Positions 1 to 5,954 of a DNA stretch of 10,208 bases are shown here, one piece after another. A model generated the notes under the pieces. That model worked only from the letters and a program-made list of their open reading frames with translations, ran no database searches and was not told the origin of the DNA. This DNA comes from JASFQI01 sp050115555 (GTDB lineage: Bacteria > Desulfobacterota > DSM-4660 > Desulfatiglandales > HGW-15), in assembly GCA_050115555.1 (NCBI GenBank), contig JASFQI010000168.1, positions 1 through 10,208 of the forward strand, written 5' to 3'. The position numbers and the translations under genes were made by a program. How positions within the stretch are numbered: position 1 is the first letter of the stretch; each line of letters begins with the position of its first letter.

Positions 1-743
1 CCGTCATCGTCGACGAACGAGGCGTTATACTCATCGAGATCCACCCCGGCCAGGCGCGTGATCTGGCCGTGTTCGGCGATTTGAGCCCCGCGGTCGGTCT
101 TGAGCCAGTCCTTGACCACCTCATGCGCGATCAGGGCGTCCATGACCCCGCTCCCGAGGTAGGCGAGCCACCCGGTGATCACGGCGCCGGAATCATGTTC
201 AATGAGCTTTTTCCATGCCCTAAAGCGGGCAATCGGGTTGGAGTTGGGTGAGGAGAAAAGATCGTCACCGGTCAGCGTCACCCGATGGGATGCGGAAAGG
301 CCGTAGTCGACCAGGACCGTGGTGAGGTCGCTGTCGTAGATGTAGCCCTTAAGCGCACCCGCGGCCCAGAACTCGAGCGTCCGGTCGTGCTTGTTGCGCA
401 TGTCGCGCTGCTCCATTGCCACGCGCTGGTCCATCATCATTGTCTGGAGCTGCTGGCCCCAGGCGCGGGCCGAGTCCAGGCTCCCGGCCTGAACCAGGCG
501 TTTGTCGGCGAGCCTGGGCGCCTGCATGGTGACCGTTTTGACGCCGGTCTTGGCGTCCACCTTGGCCGGCGCCACCACCGACATGTTGGGCAGAATGCCC
601 TCGCTTCCGGTGATGACGTCGAACGCCAGGGCGCTGGTCGGCTGCATGTTCTCCTTGGGCTGGAACAGGCGGTTGTAAATCCGCCTGTCCGGGGCCTTCA
701 TCGCGTTGACTGCCGTGGTAAGACGGGTGATTGAGTACTCCAT
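1..743 (-). CDS. Major capsid protein, lambda gpE-like (partial, 3' end outside window)
   Basis: Reading the minus strand from the ATG at 743 gives an uninterrupted frame of about 248 codons that runs off the left edge. The protein begins MEYSITRLTTAVNAMKAPDR and later includes RIYNRLFQPKENMQPTSALA and KHDRTLEFWAAGALKGYIYD. This layout (short helical start, a segment on responding to the family's N-terminal arm, a QQLQTMMMDQR helix, then LEFWAAGALKG) is what I recognise from the phage major capsid protein E family, which forms the icosahedral shell. The family is usually about 340 residues, so roughly 70 percent is present. The start is supported by an AGAGGAGG ribosome site at 750-757, six bases before the ATG. 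It follows a D-type decoration gene, the usual partner of E-type capsids. The family call is by recognition of the sequence and by context; the coding frame itself is certain. Confidence 0.83.
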   Translation of the reverse strand, partial: MEYSITRLTTAVNAMKAPDRRIYNRLFQPKENMQPTSALAFDVITGSEGILPNMSVVAPAKVDAKTGVKTVTMQAPRLADKRLVQAGSLDSARAWGQQLQTMMMDQRVAMEQRDMRNKHDRTLEFWAAGALKGYIYDSDLTTVLVDYGLSASHRVTLTGDDLFSSPNSNPIARFRAWKKLIEHDSGAVITGWLAYLGSGVMDALIAHEVVKDWLKTDRGAQIAEHGQITRLAGVDLDEYNASFVDDD

Positions 744-759
744 GTGATGCCTCCTCTGA

Positions 760-775
760 AAAACGTTCCCGTTTT
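760..775 (-). other. Small AU-rich hairpin upstream of the capsid gene
   Basis: On the minus strand AAAACG (775-770) can pair with CGTTTT (765-760) across a GGAA loop, and two further T/C bases follow. It lies between the decoration gene stop and the capsid ribosome site. The stem has only two GC pairs, so it is too weak for a convincing intrinsic terminator. It might be a minor processing or attenuation element, or chance. The rest of 744-820 shows only the ribosome site. Confidence 0.25.
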
Positions 776-820
776 GTGGGTTGTGCGGCCCTTGCTAGCC
801 GGAGCCGGGGTTACGGTTTT

Positions 821-1195
821 TTATGCCGTCGCCTCCACGGTGGTATGATCCACGTCCACGCTGATCCCGGCGTCCTCCAGGGCCTCCAGCGCGGTCTTCT
901 TGTCGGCCGCGGTGATGGTGGGCCAGCCGAGATCCGTATACCGGAAGTGGCCGAGGACGTAGATCCAGCAGTCCTTGTCCTCTTCGGACGCGTCGCAGTC
1001 CTGGGCCAGGATGGCCCGGGCGTTTGCGGCCGTGGAGAGCTGCGTCATCTTCTGGCTGGACCGCTCCAGCACGTCCCCACGGCTGAGGTTATTGCCGCTT
1101 GCAAGCGTCGCCCTTTTCATGACCGCGCCTTCCTGCGCGGTGAGCTGGCTCAGCTCGCTGTACTCGGTTTCCGTGGTTCCCAGGATTCCACTCAT
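821..1195 (-). CDS. Head decoration protein, lambda gpD-like
   Basis: This 124-residue protein resembles the head decoration protein D family, small proteins that trimerise on the outside of the expanded capsid and stabilise it. Visible family features are VMKRATLASGNNLSRGDVLE near residues 25-44 (entry into the first beta strands, with the R-G-x-V-L motif), ARAILAQDCDASEEDKDCWI around residues 59-78 (the A-x-A-I-L and D-A-S block before a strand) and a closing KKTALEALEDAGISV. The length fits D proteins (about 110-130 residues). The start ATG at 1195 has a GGGAGGGG ribosome site just upstream (1201-1208). It sits between the scaffold and the capsid gene, the canonical position. The 83-base gap to the scaffold gene (1196-1278) holds only this ribosome site and a five-base-pair GC hairpin at 1239-1251. 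Confidence 0.82.
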   Translation of the reverse strand: MSGILGTTETEYSELSQLTAQEGAVMKRATLASGNNLSRGDVLERSSQKMTQLSTAANARAILAQDCDASEEDKDCWIYVLGHFRYTDLGWPTITAADKKTALEALEDAGISVDVDHTTVEATA

Positions 1196-1278
1196 GATGC
1201 CCCTCCCTTTCGTGGTGATTTATGCCTTTGGATGCCGGGCGGCCGTGCCGCGCGCCTCCCAAGGACTGCCTGCGGGCC

Positions 1279-1812
1279 TTACTTTCCGGCCTCCGGCGGG
1301 TTCACGTACGAGGCCATGCGCAGGCCCGCCTCCACCTCCTCCTTTTCCGCGAAGGCCGCGCCGCCCGTCTCGCGGGTCGCCACCTCCTTGAACTCCACCA
1401 CCTTGGGGAGCTCCTCGAGGAAGCCCTTGAACCACTCGTAGCGGGAGGCCTTGCCCTGGTCCCCTTCGGCGAACTGGACCGGCTCCTCGGCATCGAGAGC
1501 CTCCATGAACTCTTTCAGGCCCAATTTCATCCAGGAGGGCGCGATCTTGCCTTCCTTGAGGCTCTGTTCGCAAAAGGCCGTGATCTCCTCGCCACGGCGC
1601 GATTTGGCGGCTTTTCGCGTTTTTTCCGCGAACTCGGCCTCCGCCGCTTTCTTGGCCTCCTCTGCGGCCTCCTTTTTGGCGGCCTCCTCGCGCGCCTTCA
1701 CGTCCTCCTCGCTGAAGGTCTTGCCCCCCTCCGGGACCGGCTCGCCGAGAAGCTCCCGGCCTTCCGTCTTCCAGAACTTCAAGAACTCGATAACCTCCCT
1801 GAATTTCTCCAT
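1279..1812 (-). CDS. Nested in-frame scaffold protein (Mu Z-like), internal start of the protease gene
   Basis: Inside the protease/scaffold gene, Met246 (MEKFREVIEFLKFWKTEG) is preceded by AAGGAGGGGG with seven bases between AAGGAGG and the ATG at 1812. This is as good a ribosome site as any true start in the window. Starting here gives a 177-residue protein containing only the scaffold part: a short helical lead, a long charged coiled coil (product residues about 35-70) and the C-terminal part that would bind capsid protein. In phage Mu the scaffold Z is made in just this way, from an in-frame start inside protease gene I. The linker encoded by the ribosome site (NEGGGS) sits exactly at the domain border. 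The separate product is inferred from the signal and the Mu precedent, not proved. Confidence 0.75.
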   Translation of the reverse strand: MEKFREVIEFLKFWKTEGRELLGEPVPEGGKTFSEEDVKAREEAAKKEAAEEAKKAAEAEFAEKTRKAAKSRRGEEITAFCEQSLKEGKIAPSWMKLGLKEFMEALDAEEPVQFAEGDQGKASRYEWFKGFLEELPKVVEFKEVATRETGGAAFAEKEEVEAGLRMASYVNPPEAGK

Positions 1813-2547
1813 CGATCCCCCTCCTTCGTTGAAATTGCCGATCTTGTATTGCTCCCTGAACTTATCCAGCCTGTCGTTGATGATGGCCCGCTCCCTGGCG
1901 CTGTACTGCTCGCGGTTCTCCTCGCGCCCCCAGTAGCTGGCCGCGGCCCGGGTCTGCTTCGCGTCCGGGCAGGGGTAACGGTAGTTGACCGGGTCGAGGA
2001 ACTGATCGTCCGGCACGTGCTCCCATTCCGAGGGCTTGGTCACGTGCCCGCCCTCCTTGACCGCAATGCCGTACTTCTTCGCTCTTTTGGCCTGGGCCTC
2101 CCGGGCCTCCTCCAGGTCGGAGAACTCGAACACCACGGCCCCGTCGTCATCCCCGAACCGGAGGTCCGCCAGGCCCTTGACCGCCGGAGGCGCGGCACCC
2201 AGAAACCCCACGTGTCGGAGGCTCCCATCCGGGTAGAACGCCGCACTTCGCTTCTTGTAGAGGCCCTTCCGGACTGCCTCCTCGAACTCCGGCACCACTT
2301 GCCGGAACCGCGCCAGGAGCACCTTGGTGCCGTTTTTGACCGTGGGCTTGAGCGCGCTCACCCACCCGAACGCCGGACTGTTGTTCCCGGGGTGGCCCAC
2401 GACCGCCGGAGGCTCGTGCCTGGATGCGTCGAACGTGGCCACGGCCCCGTCGATCAGTGCGTCCCCGTCGTACTCACGCCCCTCAGAGTCCTTCTGCTTG
2501 CCGCCTCTGAAGATCTCGATCCAGTTGTTAAATCCTGAGAACTGCAT
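1279..2547 (-). CDS. Mu I-like prohead protease/scaffold polyprotein with a middle DUF6582-like domain
   Basis: The 422-residue product appears to be three modules. Residues 1-160 look like the Mu-I type prohead protease: AVVGHPGNNSPAFGWV (48-63) and GLYKKRSAAFYPDG (95-108), followed by LRHVGFLGAAPPAVKGL (110-126), a signature shared with many phage protease/capsid-assembly proteins. His52 and Ser101 are the obvious candidates for the catalytic pair of the assemblin-type fold; this is inference. Residues about 165-240 (HVTKPSEWEHVPDDQFLDPV, then YPCPDAKQTRAAASYWG) resemble the DUF6582-type domain found in other phage proteins. Residues 246-422 are a scaffold: a charged Ala/Glu/Lys coiled coil (about 280-315) and a globular tail containing LKEGKIAPSWMKLGLKEFME. 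The protease would cut the scaffold and itself out of the prohead. The ATG at 2547 follows a perfect TAAGGAGG site at 2553-2560. Confidence 0.82.
   Translation of the reverse strand: MQFSGFNNWIEIFRGGKQKDSEGREYDGDALIDGAVATFDASRHEPPAVVGHPGNNSPAFGWVSALKPTVKNGTKVLLARFRQVVPEFEEAVRKGLYKKRSAAFYPDGSLRHVGFLGAAPPAVKGLADLRFGDDDGAVVFEFSDLEEAREAQAKRAKKYGIAVKEGGHVTKPSEWEHVPDDQFLDPVNYRYPCPDAKQTRAAASYWGREENREQYSARERAIINDRLDKFREQYKIGNFNEGGGSMEKFREVIEFLKFWKTEGRELLGEPVPEGGKTFSEEDVKAREEAAKKEAAEEAKKAAEAEFAEKTRKAAKSRRGEEITAFCEQSLKEGKIAPSWMKLGLKEFMEALDAEEPVQFAEGDQGKASRYEWFKGFLEELPKVVEFKEVATRETGGAAFAEKEEVEAGLRMASYVNPPEAGK
1820..1826 (-). promoter_or_regulatory. Internal Shine-Dalgarno site for the nested scaffold start
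   Basis: The minus strand reads AAGGAGG at 1826-1820, followed by GGGATCG and then ATG at 1812. The spacing of seven bases is optimal, and the match to the anti-Shine-Dalgarno sequence is extended. It lies in the middle of an open gene, where such a match would not be needed except to start a second product. Confidence 0.75.
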
Positions 2548-2600
2548 ACCTGCCTCCTTACTTGACTTTCCCGCCCCAGGCCGTTATCATTTTTATGGAA

Positions 2601-2634
2601 CCGCTGGTCGGGCCCCGGCCCTGATGACCAGCGG
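2601..2634 (-). repeat. Inverted repeat/hairpin in the gap between head protein and protease genes
   Basis: CCGCTGGTC (2601-2609) and GACCAGCGG (2626-2634) are perfect nine-base inverted arms around a 16-base GC-rich loop that can pair further (GGGC with GCCC). On the transcribed strand it is followed by TTCCATAAAAATGATAACGG, which has no T-run, so it is not a standard intrinsic terminator. It directly abuts a second hairpin at 2635-2666. The rest of the gap down to 2548 holds the protease ribosome site. Confidence 0.6.
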
Positions 2635-2666
2635 GGACACCGCATTCGCCGGGGGAATGCAGGTCC
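2635..2666 (-). repeat. Second hairpin, starting at the head gene stop codon
   Basis: GCATTC (2642-2647) pairs with GAATGC (2655-2660) around a seven-base loop, and GGACACC (2635-2641) can extend the stem with GGTCC (2662-2666) through a two-base bulge. The structure begins within the TAG stop codon of the head morphogenesis gene and ends where the next hairpin begins. No T-run follows, so an RNA processing, stability or translational role is more likely than termination, if it has any role. Confidence 0.45.
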
Positions 2667-3850
2667 TACTTTCCGTAAATCAACTGCCCTTGCCTGTATT
2701 TCTGGAAGTATTTAGGCTTGTCCCCTCTCAAGAACGTGTATCCCGAAAAAACACCCCGGTGAGACTCCGCCACAAGCAACATGCCGCGCTTCTTTTCGTC
2801 CCGGTAGAACTTGACGTAACGCTTCATGAGCCGGACTTTTCCGGTCTGTACGGCCTGCTCAGGCGTCAGCCAGATCTCGAAGGGGCTTTCGACCAGGTCC
2901 CGGATCAGCGGAAAGTACGTCTCCCGGCCGTCCAGCGAGAGATGCTCGAAGAGGTGGTCCGAGAGAATCAGGGGATCACCCGCCGCATCCGTAACCTGCA
3001 CGGTCTCGCCCCCGATGGCCTTATGGAAGTCCTTCCGCACACGCTCTGCGGCCTCCTTCTCGCTCATGCCCGCCCCGGTGTACGCAGCCTTTCTTTTGCC
3101 CGGGGCCGCGGGCATCTTGACGTAAGGGATCTTGGTCGGCCGGCCGAAGTCGACCGGGCCCTTGTCGCTCAGGGGCTTCCACTTCAGGGGCTTCTGCGCC
3201 CCGTCGATCGCGCCCCGCGCCAGGCCCTCGCCCCAGTGGGCCTTGCCTGGGTTGAACCGGAACCCCTCGTCCGGCTTGAGATCCGTGCCCTGGGTCTCCT
3301 CCTGTAGCCCTTCCTCTTCCATCTCCTCGGCCGAGAGCGAGTTCACGCGGCACCGGCACCGGTACCCGTTCGGCGGGTACCACGTGTTCCAGAAAGGGTG
3401 CCGGTAGTGATAAACCTTGCCGTCATGCGCCCCGTGGCTCGGCCGGGTGTGCGTGTCGTTCACCGCGTCGTACTCCCAATAGGGCCGGCGATCGGCGATC
3501 TCCATCATCTGCTTGTACCGGCCCACGGCGTACGCCGTCTGGATGTTGGTGCGGAAAATGTTGTCCAGCCGGTACGGGTTGAGCCCGGCCCAGCCGCGCC
3601 GTTCCATGATCTCGTCGATGCCTTCGCGGAAGTCCCAGAGGCTTTTTCCTTGATCGATCGTTTTCTGCACCTCGCCAAGAAGATCCGAGAGCACATCCTC
3701 CCGGGCGATGCCCGCCACGCTGAAAGCCACAGAGTGTGCGCGCTCCTCGCCGATCTCTCCGGCCAGGGACCGAAACCGGGCCTCCGGCAGCACGGCCTTC
3801 TTGGCAAAAGCATCGCGGGCTTCTTTGAAGGGTATGCGTTTCACTTCCAT
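2666..3850 (-). CDS. Mu F/SPP1 gp7-like head morphogenesis protein with C-terminal PBECR-type nuclease-like domain
   Basis: This 394-residue protein has two parts. Residues about 30-170 match the phage head morphogenesis (Mu F/SPP1 gp7) family: LDNIFRTNIQTAYAVGRYKQ (95-114), WEYDAVNDTHTRPSHGAHDG (125-144) and the ending PPNGYRCRCRV (159-169) with Cys165 and Cys167. Such minor head proteins join the portal and enter the head in a few copies. Residues about 285-394 are an added domain: LILSDHLFEHL (294-304), SPFEIWLTP (322-330), RYVKFYRDEKKRGMLLVAES (344-363) and the end RQGQLIYGK. This strand pattern and ending resemble the phage Barnase-EndoU-ColicinE5/D-RelE-like (PBECR) nucleases that are often fused to this protein type. 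Nuclease activity is inferred. The start overlaps the preceding gene by ten bases. It is the only gene here ending in TAG. Confidence 0.85.
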   Translation of the reverse strand: MEVKRIPFKEARDAFAKKAVLPEARFRSLAGEIGEERAHSVAFSVAGIAREDVLSDLLGEVQKTIDQGKSLWDFREGIDEIMERRGWAGLNPYRLDNIFRTNIQTAYAVGRYKQMMEIADRRPYWEYDAVNDTHTRPSHGAHDGKVYHYRHPFWNTWYPPNGYRCRCRVNSLSAEEMEEEGLQEETQGTDLKPDEGFRFNPGKAHWGEGLARGAIDGAQKPLKWKPLSDKGPVDFGRPTKIPYVKMPAAPGKRKAAYTGAGMSEKEAAERVRKDFHKAIGGETVQVTDAAGDPLILSDHLFEHLSLDGRETYFPLIRDLVESPFEIWLTPEQAVQTGKVRLMKRYVKFYRDEKKRGMLLVAESHRGVFSGYTFLRGDKPKYFQKYRQGQLIYGK

Positions 3851-4407
3851 TCCCCCGTGACGTAGTCCGCAACGGATCTCCGGAGGTACTCCACGTCCGC
3901 CTCCTCCAGGTAGTGGTAAGGCCGCGCCGGGATCTCCACGGCCTTTTTCAAGATGAAGAGCGGCTCGATCCGCTCACCGCCCGAGCGGCTGCTTCGGCCG
4001 GTCGTCTGAAAAATGATCCCCTTGGCGATGAAGGTGTCGTCGAAATCCGACGCCCTTAGGGGTACACGCCGGTCTGCCGGCCCCCCGGGGAACGGAATGG
4101 TCAGGGCTTTCGCTTTCTTCGGCCGAATCGTCCCCCCGTAGTGGTGAATCGCGGCATAAGCCACTTCATCCGGACCCCCACCCGCCGAGATTTCCAGCGT
4201 GTCGGCCGTCTCCTGGTGCGTGAGGCTGTTCTTGAGCCTGGCCGTCCGCTCCGAGAGCACGGCCCCGGAAAGCCGCCTGGCGATCTTCCGCACGAGCCGT
4301 TCCCCGGCATCGGCAAAGGGCTTCCGAAGGTCCTGCATGCGCTCGCTTGTGGCCTCCAGGACCTTCACCACCTTTTCCTCTCCGGCGATGCGAAGGGTTA
4401 GATCCAT
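3841..4407 (-). CDS. Phage virion morphogenesis protein, Mu gpG-like (tail completion type)
   Basis: The 188-residue product resembles the phage virion morphogenesis family (Mu G, P2 S), which acts at the head-tail joining or tail completion step. The recognisable parts are an N-terminal helix pair (VVKVLEATSERMQDLRKPFA), the KNSLTHQETADTLEISAGG strand region, the family hallmark VAYAAIHHYGGTIRPKKAKA (residues about 82-101) and PARPYHYLEEAD near 160-171. I place the start at the ATG at 4407 rather than the GTG one codon earlier at 4410, because the GGGAGG ribosome site is then five bases away instead of two. The start overlaps the portal stop (TGATG). In Mu the G gene follows F; here it precedes it. 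Length is somewhat longer than the usual 150 or so residues. Confidence 0.8.
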   Translation of the reverse strand: MDLTLRIAGEEKVVKVLEATSERMQDLRKPFADAGERLVRKIARRLSGAVLSERTARLKNSLTHQETADTLEISAGGGPDEVAYAAIHHYGGTIRPKKAKALTIPFPGGPADRRVPLRASDFDDTFIAKGIIFQTTGRSSRSGGERIEPLFILKKAVEIPARPYHYLEEADVEYLRRSVADYVTGEWK

Positions 4408-5954
4408 CACGCCCTCCCGCTCAGGCTCGTATCCGCAGACAGCCCATAGAGGGCCGCCGTTCCCAGGGCCTCGGCGAGCGTCTTCTGGAGGTCCTTGGTG
4501 TCCATGCCTTCGTAGAGCTCCAGGATGCGGTCCTTGAGCTCCTCCAGGCTCTCCACGCCCTCGATCAGTTTCCGGATCTCGGCATCCACGCCGCTCATGT
4601 CCTGCGAAGCGTCACTTACGGAGTCCTCGGCCAGCTCCTCCAGCTCCTGCTGATCCGGCGTGAATCGACCCCTCTCCGCGAACATCCCGCCTGACGAAGC
4701 CGGCTTTTGCGGCACGACCAGCGCCTCGTCCTCCTCCGTGGGCTCGGGGATGCCGTACGTCCGGTACCAGTAGGTCTTGGGCACCGGCACGCCGATATCC
4801 ACGGCCAGGGTCTTGTCGCGCTCGGCCAGGTCCTTGAGGTCCTGCTCGGCGTCGGTCCGGATCCACATGTGCGGATAGTCCACAACGCCGGGGAAGTTGA
4901 AGTCCACGATCCACTTGATGATCGTGCTGTTCAGGCACTCGCATTGGAGATCCGCATCCGCCTTCAGGATGTCGGCCCGCACCTCCTCCTGGGCGTCCTC
5001 GTTCCCAAGGCGGCCCGGAGTCCCTTCCGTGGTGGCCACCTGCCCGAGCACGGCCTTGCTCACCTGCTTGTCCATGTACTCGCACATGGTCTCGTAGCTG
5101 ACCGAGCCGCCCCGCGTGGCCTCCAGGAACTCGATGGCCAAGTCATCCGGGATCGCGATGCCGGTCTCCTGCTGAATGGCGTCAAGCGCATTCAGGAGCG
5201 TCTCCTTCTCCTCGGGCTTCGCGCCTCGCGGATGCTTGCCGACCGCGGTCGGGGACCCGAACTTCTCCAGAAAGACGAGCCAGAACTTGATGTTGTTCTT
5301 CTTGAACCAGACCGGCCACCACAGCTTCTGCCCCAGGCCCTCGCCGTAGGGGTTGTCGCTCGACCCCCAGGTGAACACGATGAACTTCCGGTCCGGCACG
5401 GGCTCGCCGTCGAACCGGCTCGTGGGAGTCAGGAGCCTGAGCTCGCGCTCCTGGGAAAACGTGAACCGCTTCGGGTGCTTGGCCCGGATCTTGTCCACCA
5501 CGATCGAAGGCTCTCCGCCCACCTTGGTCTGCTTCCACAGGACCTCGGCCGCGTAAAACCCGTACAGGATGCCCTGGAGAAGCTCCTGGCGCGCCTGGTC
5601 GAAGTTGCAGTCCAGGAGGACCTTTTGCACAAAGTCCGCGATCTTCTGCTCCCGTGTGACCTGTGGCGTCCGGCCCCGGGTGGCCGGCCCGTCCGCGGCC
5701 TCGATCTGCCATTCCTTCCCCACCACGGAGAGGTACCGCGTCTGGAGCACGGACCCGGCGTGCGCGTCCCGCTTTACGTCGTCGTAAAGCCTCAGGCCGG
5801 CGCCTGCGGACTCGGTCCGGAGCACGGGGTCCGGGTTCTCCAGCCGGGTGAGCCAGCCCGTGAAGATGTCGATGTCCTTCCGGGCCGTTGCAAACTCCTG
5901 CATCTCCGGCTTCGGGGTCTCGTACGGCCTGCCGTGTTGGTCCAGAATCTCCAT
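4407..5954 (-). CDS. Portal protein, DUF935 family (Mu gp29-like)
   Basis: This 515-residue protein matches the DUF935 portal family, the dodecameric ring at the capsid vertex through which DNA is packaged and ejected. Characteristic segments are YDDVKRDAHAGSVLQTRYLS (57-76) followed by VGKEWQIEAAD, the ILYGFYAAEVLWKQT stretch (129-143), and NPYGEGLGQKLWWPVWFKKN (201-220), which precedes FWLVFLEKFGSP (224-235). The C-terminal third is acidic, with a helical region (DAEIRKLIEGVESLEELKDR), as is common in portals. The ATG at 5954 follows the terminase stop directly (TAAATG). The gene lies between terminase and head morphogenesis genes, exactly as in Mu-like phages. Length is normal for the family. 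Confidence 0.93.
   Translation of the reverse strand: MEILDQHGRPYETPKPEMQEFATARKDIDIFTGWLTRLENPDPVLRTESAGAGLRLYDDVKRDAHAGSVLQTRYLSVVGKEWQIEAADGPATRGRTPQVTREQKIADFVQKVLLDCNFDQARQELLQGILYGFYAAEVLWKQTKVGGEPSIVVDKIRAKHPKRFTFSQERELRLLTPTSRFDGEPVPDRKFIVFTWGSSDNPYGEGLGQKLWWPVWFKKNNIKFWLVFLEKFGSPTAVGKHPRGAKPEEKETLLNALDAIQQETGIAIPDDLAIEFLEATRGGSVSYETMCEYMDKQVSKAVLGQVATTEGTPGRLGNEDAQEEVRADILKADADLQCECLNSTIIKWIVDFNFPGVVDYPHMWIRTDAEQDLKDLAERDKTLAVDIGVPVPKTYWYRTYGIPEPTEEDEALVVPQKPASSGGMFAERGRFTPDQQELEELAEDSVSDASQDMSGVDAEIRKLIEGVESLEELKDRILELYEGMDTKDLQKTLAEALGTAALYGLSADTSLSGRA

Noticed and set aside
285..1441. Plus-strand open frames opposite the capsid and decoration genes
   Set aside because: The minus-strand readings match capsid E and decoration D patterns, with ribosome sites; the plus frames have none.
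1222..2538. Plus-strand open frame of 438 codons opposite the protease/scaffold gene
   Set aside because: It mirrors the coiled-coil coding strand (Leu/Phe/Arg-rich complement of Glu/Lys codons); no motif, and the minus-strand gene has domain signatures and a ribosome site.
2601..2634. Intrinsic terminator after the head morphogenesis gene
   Set aside because: The stem is strong but no T-run follows on either strand, and the downstream capsid genes must be co-expressed.
2454..2645. Small minus-strand open frame of 63 codons spanning the gap before the protease gene
   Set aside because: It overlaps the start of the protease gene in another frame, lacks a ribosome site and shows no protein-like pattern.
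2324..3307. Plus-strand open frame of 327 codons opposite the head morphogenesis gene
   Set aside because: Antisense shadow. It crosses the intergenic hairpins and has no domain or ribosome site.
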